This document shows, in pieces, positions 30,361 to 38,227 of a DNA stretch of 64,000 nucleotides. Below the pieces are notes generated by a model, which made no database searches, was not told where the DNA came from, and saw nothing but the letters and a program-made list of their open reading frames with translations. A program made the position numbers and the translations under genes. The stretch comes from Georgenia yuyongxinii (GTDB lineage Bacteria > Actinomycetota > Actinomycetes > Actinomycetales > Actinomycetaceae), in the NCBI RefSeq assembly GCF_006352065.1, contig NZ_CP040915.1:3534001-3598000 (forward strand), in the 5' to 3' direction. Numbering within the stretch: the first letter of the stretch is position 1; each line of letters opens with the position of its first letter.

Positions 30361-30376
30361 GTTAGGCATACCTAAC
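30361..30376. promoter_or_regulatory. iron-box-like inverted repeat (DtxR/IdeR type candidate)
   Basis: GTTAGGCATACCTAAC is a perfect inverted repeat with a 4-base centre. Read on the minus strand, TTAGGTATGCCTAAC agrees with the left and centre of the actinobacterial DtxR/IdeR consensus at about 14 of 19 positions by eye. It lies in the 204-bp gap upstream of the reductase gene (start 30247) and downstream of menG. No other gene is visible in that gap. Confidence 0.5.
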
Positions 30377-30451
30377 CGCGTGTCGGAACGGGCAGTTCCT
30401 CGCCGCCGGTGCCGGCGCGTGCGGCCACCCGTGCGAGCCGCGAACGGGCGC

Positions 30452-31159
30452 TCAGGCCGGGCGGACGGCCCGGTGCAGGGCGACGATCCCGCCGGAGAGG
30501 TTGCGGTAGGCCACCTGCCGCCAGCCGGCGCGCTGGAGGGTGGCGGCGAGGTCGCGCTGCGCGGGCCAGGTGAGGATCGACTCGGTGAGGTAGGTGTACG
30601 CGTCGGTGTTGGAGGAAACCAGGGAGGCCACGCGCGGCAGCACCTGCCCGAGGTAGGTCTCGTACACCGCCCGGAACGGCGCCCACGAGGGCCGTGAGAA
30701 CTCGCACACCACCAGCCGGCCGCCCGGGCGCGTCACGCGGAGCATCTCGCGCAGCGCCCGGTCGGTGTCGACCACGTTGCGCAGCCCGAAGGAGATCGTC
30801 ACGGCATCGAAGGTCTGGTCCGCGAAGGGCAGCGCCGTCGCGTCGCCCGCGACGAACGGCAGGTCCGGCCGGCGGCGCTTGCCGACCGCCATCATCCCGG
30901 TGGAGAAGTCGCAGGGGACGACGTCGATCCCCGCGTCCGCGTACTCCTCCGAGGAGGTGCCGGTGCCGGCGGCGAGGTCGAGCACCCGCTCGCCCGGCCT
31001 GGCGCCGACCGCCTTGCGGGTAGCGACACGCCAGATCCGGTCCTGCCCGAGGGAGAGGACATCGTTCGTCAGGTCGTAGCGCTGGGCGACCCCGTCGAAC
31101 ATGCGGGCGACCTCACGCGGCTTCTTCTCCAGGCTGGCTCGGTTCATGGGCGTCATCAT
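30452..31159 (-). CDS. menG: demethylmenaquinone methyltransferase MenG (UbiE family)
   Basis: This 235-residue SAM-dependent enzyme performs the last step of menaquinone synthesis, C-methylation of the naphthoquinone ring. It has the UbiE signature [21 protein letters not shown] near residue 20, the SAM loop [10 protein letters not shown] near 62, and [23 protein letters not shown] near 135. The start may be the ATG at 31147 (MNRASLEKK), four codons in. It is divergent from menF, with 63 bp between them. Confidence 0.95.
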   Translation of the reverse strand: MMTPMNRASLEKKPREVARMFDGVAQRYDLTNDVLSLGQDRIWRVATRKAVGARPGERVLDLAAGTGTSSEEYADAGIDVVPCDFSTGMMAVGKRRRPDLPFVAGDATALPFADQTFDAVTISFGLRNVVDTDRALREMLRVTRPGGRLVVCEFSRPSWAPFRAVYETYLGQVLPRVASLVSSNTDAYTYLTESILTWPAQRDLAATLQRAGWRQVAYRNLSGGIVALHRAVRPA

Positions 31160-31222
31160 CCCAGGTGACCGGGCGGCGATGGGCGCGGCGGGCCCATCAC
31201 GGCGGGCTTATCGTTACCCGCG

Positions 31223-32716
31223 ATGACCACCTCCTCCTCCGACGCCGCCGGGCGAGCCCGCGCACTGCGCGCCGTCCCCGCCGCGTCCCGCGCCGCAGCG
31301 GCGTCCCGCGCCGCTGCCCTGAACGGGCTGCCCGCGGTGGCGGATCTCCGCGCCCGGGCCGCCGCGACGGCCACGTCGACCGGGTCCGCGACCACGGACG
31401 ACGAGCCGCCGGAGAGCAGTCCCGACCTGGTCGTGCGCACGGTCGAGATCCCCGACGTGGGCGACCTGCTTGCGCTGCTGCCCTCCGCGGACCCCGCCAC
31501 GACGTTCTCCTGGGTGCGCCGCGGCGAGGGCATCGTGGGCTGGGGCGAGGCGCTGCGGCTGCGCACCTCGGGCGCCGACCGGATCCGGGCGGCGGACCAG
31601 GCCTGGGCGCGGACGGTCGGGCGCCTGCACGTCCTCGACGAGGTCCGCCTGCCGGGCAGCGGCGCCGTCGCGTTCGGGTCCTTCTCCTTCTCACCCCACT
31701 CCGCCGCGGGCGGCGTGCTGGTGGTGCCGGGCACCGTTGTCGGACGTCGCGACGGCCGTTCCTGGCTGACCACGGTGCACCGGGTCGGCGAGACGCCGTC
31801 GCGCGGCGCCCGCCTGCCGGCCCCCGCACCCGTTGGCGAGCCGGGACCGGTGACGTACCGGGACGGCGCGCTGACGCCGGAGGCGTGGCGGTCCGCCGTG
31901 GCGGGGGTGGTGCGGCGCATCCGGGCCGGTGAGGTGGCGAAGGTGGTCATGGCGCGCGACGTCGTCGCCCGTGCCGTCGCACCGCTGGACGTGCGCCACC
32001 TGCTGGGCCGGCTGGCTGCCGACTACCCCGGGTGCTGGACCTTCGCCGTCGACCATCTGGTGGGGGCGACGCCGGAGCTTCTGGTGCGCCGGGAGAAGGG
32101 GCTGGCCGCGTGCCGGGTGCTCGCGGGGACGATCGAGCGCACGGGCGACGACGCCGCGGACCTGCGCCGCGCGGCCGAGCTGGCCCGGTCCTCGAAGGAC
32201 CTGGAGGAGCACGAGCTCGCCGTCGCGTCCCTGGTGCGGGCGCTGCGTCCGTACTGCGCGAGCATCAACGTGCCGGACGCGCCGTTCGTGCTGCACCTGC
32301 CCAACGTCATGCACCTGGCCAGCGACGTCACCGGTGCGGTGGATGCCGCGCTCGGCCACCCGAGCACGTACCTCTCGCACGCGGGCGGCGGGAACGGGCC
32401 CTCGAGCCTGGCGCTCGCGGCGGCCCTGCACCCGACGGCGGCGGTGGGCGGGACCCCCACGGGGTTGGCGACGGCGATCCTCGCCTCGGCCGAGCAGATG
32501 GACCGGGGCCGTTACGCCGGCCCCGTGGGCTGGATCGGGGCCGACGGCGACGGCGAGTGGGGCATCGGCCTGCGGTCCGGCGAGCTCTCGGCGAGCGACC
32601 CGCACGAGGTGCGGCTCTTCGCCGGCTGCGGCGTGGTGGCGGCCTCCGACCCCGACGCGGAACTGGCCGAGACCGAGGCGAAGCTGCGACCCATGCGCGA
32701 GGCGCTGGGCGGCTGA
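31223..32716 (+). CDS. menF: isochorismate synthase (menaquinone pathway)
   Basis: This 497-residue chorismate-binding enzyme converts chorismate to isochorismate, the entry step to menaquinone. Family blocks include VRRIRAGEVAKVVMARDV near residue 235, CRVLAGTIERTGDD near 300, SSKDLEEHELAV, HPTAAVGGTPT near 410, GRYAGPVGWIGADGDGEW, and AGCGVVAASDPDAELAETEAK. The setting beside menG and menD favours MenF over a siderophore EntC-type enzyme. The N-terminal 60 residues are Ala/Arg-rich and poorly conserved, so the exact start is uncertain. Confidence 0.92.
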   Translation: MTTSSSDAAGRARALRAVPAASRAAAASRAAALNGLPAVADLRARAAATATSTGSATTDDEPPESSPDLVVRTVEIPDVGDLLALLPSADPATTFSWVRRGEGIVGWGEALRLRTSGADRIRAADQAWARTVGRLHVLDEVRLPGSGAVAFGSFSFSPHSAAGGVLVVPGTVVGRRDGRSWLTTVHRVGETPSRGARLPAPAPVGEPGPVTYRDGALTPEAWRSAVAGVVRRIRAGEVAKVVMARDVVARAVAPLDVRHLLGRLAADYPGCWTFAVDHLVGATPELLVRREKGLAACRVLAGTIERTGDDAADLRRAAELARSSKDLEEHELAVASLVRALRPYCASINVPDAPFVLHLPNVMHLASDVTGAVDAALGHPSTYLSHAGGGNGPSSLALAAALHPTAAVGGTPTGLATAILASAEQMDRGRYAGPVGWIGADGDGEWGIGLRSGELSASDPHEVRLFAGCGVVAASDPDAELAETEAKLRPMREALGG

Positions 32717-32724
32717 CACGGCGC

Positions 32725-32758
32725 GGCGCCTCCCGGGTGCACCGCCCCGGGAGGCGCC
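32725..32758. terminator. 13-bp-stem convergent terminator between menF and htrA-like gene
   Basis: GGCGCCTCCCGGG (32725-32737) and CCCGGGAGGCGCC (32746-32758) form a perfect stem with an 8-base loop. It sits between two converging stop codons, so it could act in both directions. Confidence 0.8.
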
Positions 32759-32772
32759 CACCAGGCGCGGCG

Positions 32773-34236
32773 TCAGCCGGCCTGGTCCTCGCGGGTGGCG
32801 AGGGTGGCGGTCACGTCGACGGTCGTGCCGCCGCGGACCACCGTGAACGTGACCTGGTCCCCGCTGGCGTACTGGCGCACGAACCCGGTCAAGGACAGTG
32901 CGCCGTCGACCGGCTCGTCGTCGATGCCGATGATCACGTCGCCGGGCTGCAGGCCCGCCGCCTGGGCCGGGGTGTTCGGCTGCACGCCTTCGACCTGGGC
33001 CCCGGCGCGGCCGGCGCCGTCCACCTTCGCGAGCCCGTCCTGCATCGTGACACCGAGGTAGGCGTGCTGGGCCACCCCGTCGGCGATGAGCTGTCCGGCC
33101 ACCTGCTTGGCCAGGTTGCTGGGGATCGCGAAGCCCAGGCCGATGTTGCCGGCAGAGCCGGAGGCCGTCGGCATGCTCGCGATGGAGCTGTTGATGCCGA
33201 TGACGCGCCCCGCGGCATCGAAGAGCGGACCGCCCGAGTTGCCCGGGTTGATGGCCGCGTCGACCTGGATCGCGTTGGTCACCACCTGCACGCCCTGCTG
33301 GCCGGGGACCTGGGTCTGCTCGGAGGTCTGCACCGGCCGGTCGAGGGCGGAGACGATGCCGGTGGTCACCGTCGAGCTCAGGCCCAGCGGGTTGCCGACG
33401 GCGGCGACCGGGTCGCCGACGACGACGTCGTCGGAGTTGCCCAGCGTCGCGGCCTGCAGGTCCGCGGGCGGGTCGGTGAGCGTGATGACGGCGAGGTCCG
33501 TGGCGGGGTCCGTGCCGGCGACGGTGGCCTCGTAGATGCGGCCGTCGTAGAGGGTGACCTGGATGCCGCCGTCGACGGCGTCGCCGACGACGTGGTCGTT
33601 GGTCAGGATGTGTCCGTCGGTGTCGATGATGACACCCGAGCCGGCCCCCTCCCCCGAGGTCGTGCGCACGTCGATCGCGACCACGCTCTGCCGGACGGCG
33701 GCGGCGACGTTCGCCCAGTCGGGGTCGTCCGTGGTGGAGGTGACCACCGGGGCGGCGTTGGCGCCGGAGCTGCTCTGGGCGGAGGTGGAGGTCGCCGCCG
33801 TCGGGGTGGGCTCGTCGAACGCACCGGTCAGGCCGGCGGTGCCCACACTGGCGAGAACCGCCGCACCGGCCGCCGTCGCGACGAGGCCTACCCATGTCGG
33901 CCGACGGCGCGGCCCGCCCGGTCCCGCAGAGGTGCCGCCGCCCGGGGTGCCGTGACTCCCGCCGGGACCACCGGGCTGGGTGCGGTTGCCGTGCGCGTCC
34001 CACGCGCCGAAGGCGCTGCCCGCCTGGGTCGGGTGGCCGGCGGTGGGGCGGCCGGGTTCGCTCGGCTGGGCGGGGCCGCCGGCCGGGCCGCCGTAGGGGC
34101 TGTGCGGCGCGCGGTACGGGTTGTTCCAGTCCGTGCCGGTGGACCGTGCACCTTCCACGGTCTCACCGTAGGTGGGCGCGCCGGGGGTGGGGGCGGACCA
34201 CTGGTTCGGCCGGGGCTGCTGGTCGTTGGTGCTCAT
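32773..34236 (-). CDS. HtrA/DegP-like membrane-anchored serine protease with PDZ domain
   Basis: The protein is 487 residues. Residues 1-125 are a cytoplasmic Pro/Gly/Asn-rich tail, followed by one membrane helix near 130-150 (WVGLVATAAGAAVLASVG). A trypsin-like domain then carries His in LTNDHVVGD, Asp in ATDLAVITL and the nucleophile in NPGNSGGPLFD. A C-terminal PDZ domain follows (VQPNTPAQAAGLQPGDVIIGIDDEPV). The family degrades or refolds misfolded envelope proteins. The ATG at 34236 has a GGAGGAC ribosome site. menD ends 25 bp upstream on the same strand, so co-transcription is possible though functionally unexplained. Confidence 0.93.
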   Translation of the reverse strand: MSTNDQQPRPNQWSAPTPGAPTYGETVEGARSTGTDWNNPYRAPHSPYGGPAGGPAQPSEPGRPTAGHPTQAGSAFGAWDAHGNRTQPGGPGGSHGTPGGGTSAGPGGPRRRPTWVGLVATAAGAAVLASVGTAGLTGAFDEPTPTAATSTSAQSSSGANAAPVVTSTTDDPDWANVAAAVRQSVVAIDVRTTSGEGAGSGVIIDTDGHILTNDHVVGDAVDGGIQVTLYDGRIYEATVAGTDPATDLAVITLTDPPADLQAATLGNSDDVVVGDPVAAVGNPLGLSSTVTTGIVSALDRPVQTSEQTQVPGQQGVQVVTNAIQVDAAINPGNSGGPLFDAAGRVIGINSSIASMPTASGSAGNIGLGFAIPSNLAKQVAGQLIADGVAQHAYLGVTMQDGLAKVDGAGRAGAQVEGVQPNTPAQAAGLQPGDVIIGIDDEPVDGALSLTGFVRQYASGDQVTFTVVRGGTTVDVTATLATREDQAG

Positions 34237-34261
34237 GGAAGTCCTCCGTGCTTGGTTGCCC

Positions 34262-36112
34262 CTACGTAACACCCGGATTCTTGAGAAGACCTCCACGTAA
34301 CCTGGGAACTTCCTGGGCGCCCCCCGCACGGAGAGCCTCGTTCACGGCCTCCTGCACCACTCGCGCCAGCGCCGCGCGACGAACCCGCAGGTCGGCGCGC
34401 CCCGCGGGGACCTCGACGACGCTGCGCCCACGCACCGGCTCGGCGAGGACGGTGCGCAGGTGGCCGGCGTCCTCCACCAGGGTGTGCCGTGCGCCGTAGG
34501 CGGCGGCGAGCGCGGCGAGGTCGACGTGCTGTGGGGTACCGAAGATCCGCTCGAACTGCCCGGCGCGTTCCGGGGCACCGTGCTCGAGGGTGGCAAAGAT
34601 CCCCCCGCCGCCATCGTTGAGCACGACCACCTGCAGGTCCACCTCGTCCTCGAGGGCGCCTCGGAGCAGGGCGCCGGCGTCGTGGAGGAACGTCAGGTCC
34701 CCCATGACCGCCCGGACCGGCTGGTCCAGACCCAGGGCGAGCCCGGTGGCGGTGCTGATGGTGCCGTCGATGCCGGCCAGGCCACGGTTGGCCACCGCCA
34801 TCGGCCGCCGGTCCGGGTCCCACGGGGCGGCGACCAGGTCGAGGTCGCGCACGATGTTGGACGAGCCGGCCACGAGCACCCTCGGCCCTTCGGAGCGGCC
34901 CGCCGCCCGCGCGACGTGGCGGGCGAGCAGCAGTCCGTCGACCGGTCGGCCCGGCTGGGCGATCTCCTGGTCGAGGGCCTGCTGGGCCGCGGCTCCCGCC
35001 GCCCGCCACCGGTGCAGCCACGCGGCATCGTCGTCGGCCGGCCGCGCCGGCGCGGCGACCGCACCGACCACCCGGGCGGCCGTCCCGGCCACGTCCGGCC
35101 AGGTGCCGCGGGGCGCGACGACGACGATCTCGACGCCCGCCCGCGCGAGGAGCGCGCTCACCGGGCGGGAGAGCGTGGGCCGGCCGAGGACCACCACCCG
35201 CTCGATGGCGCCACCCAGCGCCGGCTCGGCCAGGAGCAGCCGGTAGGGGCCGATCGCGTTCTCCCCCGCTCGGGCACCGGAGGTGGGCTCGGCCAGCAGC
35301 GGCCAGCCCGCGGCCTCGGCGAGCGCACGGGCCGCGGGCCCGGCGGCGTCGCCGGCCACGACGACCGTGCGCGGGCCGGCCCTCAGCGCCTCCGGTGTGG
35401 GGGGTGCGGGTGAGGCGACGACACGGCGCGGCGCCGGCGGCTGGCCCGGGCGCCATGGCGTGGCAGGTGCCAGGGGGTCGCGCAGGGCGACGTTGAGGTG
35501 CACGGGCCCGGGGTGGTTGCTGCGCAGCCCCTGCGCGGCGGCCAGCGCCCGGGTGAGGATCTGGTCCAGATGAGAGCCGCCGGGTGCACCGGCCGGCAGG
35601 TCGACGGCGTAGCGCACGGCCGAGCCGAAGATCCCCACCTGGTCGGTGGTCTGGTTCGCGCCCGTGCCGCGCATCTCGTGGGGGCGGTCGGCGCTGATGA
35701 TCACGAGCGGCAGGCCGGCATGGGTGGCCTCGAGCACGGCGGGGTGCAGGTTGGCGACGGCGGTGCCCGACGTCGTCACGACGGCGACCGGGCGCCCCGG
35801 CGCACCATCCGCCTCGATCGCGCCGGCCCGGGTCAGCCCGACCGCGACGAAGCCTGCGACGCGCTCGTCGATGCGCACGTGCAGACTCAGCCAGCCGGCC
35901 GCCTCGGCGGCCTGCAGAGCGTAGGCCAGCGGGGCGCTGCGCGAACCGGGTGCGAGAACGACGTCCCGCACACCGTGCGCCACCAGGGTCGTGACGAGCT
36001 CGCGGGCCGTGGCGGTAGCGGGCTCGATCGCCGAGTCGTCAGCCGCCGTCGGCACCGGTGCCGTGACCGGCTGCGCCGTCGGGCCAAGCCGCGCTCCGCC
36101 GTCGTCCCTCAT
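34262..36112 (-). CDS. menD: SEPHCHC synthase MenD
   Basis: This 616-residue thiamine-diphosphate enzyme joins isochorismate and 2-oxoglutarate. The N-terminal substrate motif is RDVVLAPGSRSAPLAYAL near residue 40. The ThDP/Mg motif is GDLTFLHDAGAL through VVLNDGGGGIF near 480-520. ATTSG-like and TNHPGP-type segments (VVTTSGTAVANLHPAV, SNHPGPVHLNVALRDPL) also fit. The ATG at 36112 overlaps the menC stop (ATGA), so menC-menD are translationally coupled. The enzyme acts before MenH, which is not in this window. Confidence 0.95.
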   Translation of the reverse strand: MRDDGGARLGPTAQPVTAPVPTAADDSAIEPATATARELVTTLVAHGVRDVVLAPGSRSAPLAYALQAAEAAGWLSLHVRIDERVAGFVAVGLTRAGAIEADGAPGRPVAVVTTSGTAVANLHPAVLEATHAGLPLVIISADRPHEMRGTGANQTTDQVGIFGSAVRYAVDLPAGAPGGSHLDQILTRALAAAQGLRSNHPGPVHLNVALRDPLAPATPWRPGQPPAPRRVVASPAPPTPEALRAGPRTVVVAGDAAGPAARALAEAAGWPLLAEPTSGARAGENAIGPYRLLLAEPALGGAIERVVVLGRPTLSRPVSALLARAGVEIVVVAPRGTWPDVAGTAARVVGAVAAPARPADDDAAWLHRWRAAGAAAQQALDQEIAQPGRPVDGLLLARHVARAAGRSEGPRVLVAGSSNIVRDLDLVAAPWDPDRRPMAVANRGLAGIDGTISTATGLALGLDQPVRAVMGDLTFLHDAGALLRGALEDEVDLQVVVLNDGGGGIFATLEHGAPERAGQFERIFGTPQHVDLAALAAAYGARHTLVEDAGHLRTVLAEPVRGRSVVEVPAGRADLRVRRAALARVVQEAVNEALRAGGAQEVPRLRGGLLKNPGVT

Positions 36113-37092
36113 GAGAGGACCGCCAGGTGCCCGGCCATCTCCGTCAGGCGGCTCCGCCACCGTTCGGTCAGCTCAGGAGGCGCGGCCACCGCGTCGAGGG
36201 CGGCCGGGGTGGGCTCGGGCCGACGCACGGCGAGCTGACCGTCCACCGGGAGCAGCGGGTCCGGCACGGTGTCGCGCTCGAAGAGGTGCACCGTGGCCAG
36301 GCCGCAGGCGTAGGGCAGCTCGGGCAAGGCGGCGGCCAGTGCTAACCCGGCCGCGATGCCGACCGAGCTCTCCAGAGCCGAGCTCACGACCACCGGGAGT
36401 CCCACCTCCTCGGCTAGCCGCAGGCACGCCCGGACCCCGCCGAGGGGCTGGACCTTCAGCACGACGACGTCCGCCGCCTCCGCCCGGCGCACGGCCAGCG
36501 GGTCCGCCGCGCGGCGGATGGACTCATCCGCGGCGATCGGCACGTGCGTGCGGCGGCGCAGCGCCGCCAGGTCGGCCACGCTCGCGCAGGGCTGCTCGGC
36601 GTACTCCAGCTCACCGGCGGCCCGGTCCAGGTGTCGGAGGCGGGTGACGGCGGTCTCCAGGTCCCACCCGGCGTTGGCGTCGATACGGACCTTGCCCGCA
36701 GTCCCGAGGGCGTCGCGGACAGCCTCCAGCCGCTCCTGCTCCTCGGCGAGGGACTGGCCCGGCTCGGCGACCTTGACCTTCGCCGTCGTGCAACCTCCGG
36801 ACGCGGCGACGATGCGGGCCGCCTGCTGCGGGCCGACGGCGGGGACGGTGACGTTGACGGGCACCGAGCTGCGCACCGGCTCGGGCCAGCCCTGCTCGGC
36901 GGCCTCCAGGCCAGCCTGCAGCCATGCGGCGGACTCGGGAGCGTCGTAGTCCCAGAAGGGGGAGACCTCGCCCCACCCGGCGGCGCCGCGCAGGAGGACG
37001 CCGTCGCGCACGGTCAGCCCGCGGAAGCGGGTGCGCAGGGGGATGGCGTACACGGCGCGCACCGGGATCGGGCCGGGTCGGGGAACGGACAT
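36109..37092 (-). CDS. menC: o-succinylbenzoate synthase MenC
   Basis: This enolase-superfamily enzyme dehydrates SHCHC to o-succinylbenzoate. The 327-residue product shows the base pair of lysines in TAKVKVAEP near residue 135, metal ligands in RIDANAGWD, EYAEQPC and IAADESI, and the second catalytic Lys in VVLKVQPLGGV. The ATG at 37092 gives the expected N-terminus. A GTG at 37116, which abuts the stop of the upstream tetR gene, is a possible coupled start. Neither has a convincing ribosome site. It probably shares a transcript with gdx-tetR upstream. Confidence 0.92.
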   Translation of the reverse strand: MSVPRPGPIPVRAVYAIPLRTRFRGLTVRDGVLLRGAAGWGEVSPFWDYDAPESAAWLQAGLEAAEQGWPEPVRSSVPVNVTVPAVGPQQAARIVAASGGCTTAKVKVAEPGQSLAEEQERLEAVRDALGTAGKVRIDANAGWDLETAVTRLRHLDRAAGELEYAEQPCASVADLAALRRRTHVPIAADESIRRAADPLAVRRAEAADVVVLKVQPLGGVRACLRLAEEVGLPVVVSSALESSVGIAAGLALAAALPELPYACGLATVHLFERDTVPDPLLPVDGQLAVRRPEPTPAALDAVAAPPELTERWRSRLTEMAGHLAVLS

Positions 37093-37116
37093 GGTGGCCA
37101 GGATAGGAGGACGCAC

Positions 37117-37740
37117 CTACACCACGTGCCGGAGGAGGTCGGTGGCGGTCTTGCGGACGTCGCGGCCCTCGCTCAGCGCGCTGACGACCGCACCGTCCAC
37201 GACGGCGACGGCGAGCGGCCCGGGGCAGGCGCTGCCCGCCCTCGCGAGGAGGTCGGAGATGGCGGCGTCGAGCCGGCCACGGCCGGCCTGGTAGGCCCGG
37301 GCCAGCGCCGGTGAGGCACCCGCCATCAGCAGCTGCTGGTAGTGGCCGCGGACCTCCCCGTCCGGGGGTAGCAGTGCGGCGAGCACGGCGCCGACGACGT
37401 CGGCCCGACGGGCGCCACGCGCTTCGGCAGCGTCGAGGTCACTGGCACGGTCACGCGCACCGACAGCGGCACGGTCGGCGGTCGTTCTGTGGTCGTCCCG
37501 TACGCGTTCCGCCTGCTCCGCCCATCGTCCGACGAGATGGGCGCCTGCCGCCTCGAGCAGCTCGTCGATGCCGGAGAAGTAGTAGGTGGTGGCCGAGAGC
37601 GAGCACCTCGCACGCGCCGCGACCCCTCGGTGGGTCACCGCACCCGGCCCCTCGGCGAGGATGATCTCGGCTGCGGCCTCGATGATCTCCTGGCGCCGCC
37701 GGGCTCCCTTTCCCGGGCGGTCCGTGCCGCCGGGCGTCAA
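37117..37740 (-). CDS. TetR-family regulator of the adjacent SMR exporter
   Basis: The 207-residue protein has an N-terminal TetR helix-turn-helix: RRRQEIIEAAAEIILAEGPG, AVTHRGVAARA, and CSLSATTYYFSGIDELLEAAG. A helical ligand-binding domain follows. The start is an uncommon TTG at 37740 that overlaps the stop of the exporter gene (TTGA, 37737-37740), so synthesis is coupled to the exporter. A perfect palindrome upstream of the exporter gene is the likely operator. Ligand unknown; a cation exported by the SMR protein is the natural guess. Confidence 0.88.
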   Translation of the reverse strand: MTPGGTDRPGKGARRRQEIIEAAAEIILAEGPGAVTHRGVAARARCSLSATTYYFSGIDELLEAAGAHLVGRWAEQAERVRDDHRTTADRAAVGARDRASDLDAAEARGARRADVVGAVLAALLPPDGEVRGHYQQLLMAGASPALARAYQAGRGRLDAAISDLLARAGSACPGPLAVAVVDGAVVSALSEGRDVRKTATDLLRHVV

Positions 37741-38060
37741 GCGACGTTCTCGGCGACGTGCAGGCCGATGATGCCGGCGACGATCAGGACCAGGGACACG
37801 AGCTTGAGCACGGAGGTCCCCTCGCCCAGCACGGCCATCCCGACGACGGCCGTCACGCTCGCGCCGATCCCGGTCCACACCGCGTAGGCCGTACCGACCG
37901 GCAAGGTCCGCAGGGCGTAGGCGAGGCCGACGAAGCTGAGCGTGGCCAGCACCAGGAAGCTCACCGAGGGCCACAGACGGCTGAACCCGTCGGACGCCTT
38001 GAGCGACAGCGCCCAGCCGGCCTCGAGAAGGCCGGACACGATAAGGACGATCCAGGCCAT
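37737..38060 (-). CDS. gdx: SMR-family transporter, guanidinium exporter (Gdx/SugE) type
   Basis: The 107-residue protein has four membrane helices, typical of small multidrug resistance antiporters that work as dual-topology dimers. The residues that mark the guanidinium-exporting Gdx subtype are all present: Gly10, Glu13, Trp16, Ser42, Tyr59 and Trp62. The stretch PVGTAYAVWTGIGA is Gdx/SugE-like. Exchange of guanidinium for protons is therefore more likely than broad drug efflux. The ATG at 38060 has a GAAAGGGGG site. Regulation appears to be by the coupled TetR protein. Confidence 0.9.
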   Translation of the reverse strand: MAWIVLIVSGLLEAGWALSLKASDGFSRLWPSVSFLVLATLSFVGLAYALRTLPVGTAYAVWTGIGASVTAVVGMAVLGEGTSVLKLVSLVLIVAGIIGLHVAENVA

Positions 38061-38074
38061 GGCGGCCCCCTTTC

Positions 38075-38090
38075 TGGTACGGATGTACCA
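38075..38090. promoter_or_regulatory. perfect inverted repeat, probable TetR operator of gdx-tetR
   Basis: TGGTACGGATGTACCA has 6-bp arms around a 4-base centre. It lies 15 bp upstream of the gdx ATG. TATCTT just beyond it on the minus strand could be a -10 element, so a repressor bound here would block transcription. It is the only clear palindrome in the 167-bp divergent gap. Confidence 0.65.
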
Positions 38091-38227
38091 AGATACACCT
38101 TCCCGGGGTTGGCGTGCGGATGCGTCTGCCGGAACCGCGCACAGCAACGCTTTGCTTCCGCACGCCTTCATCCACAGTTGCGCGACCCCATCGGCACGAT
38201 GTCAGTGGCCGGCCCTATGGTAGACAT

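Noticed and set aside
31691-34003. 770-residue open frame on the minus strand
   Set aside because: It overlaps menF antisense and htrA-like sense in another frame. Its composition is Arg/Gly/Pro noise, while both overlapped genes show clear family motifs.
38061-38227. Guanidine riboswitch upstream of gdx
   Set aside because: The leader to the gdx start is short and dominated by a TetR-type palindrome. I could not see the conserved stems of guanidine riboswitches, though no covariance search was possible.
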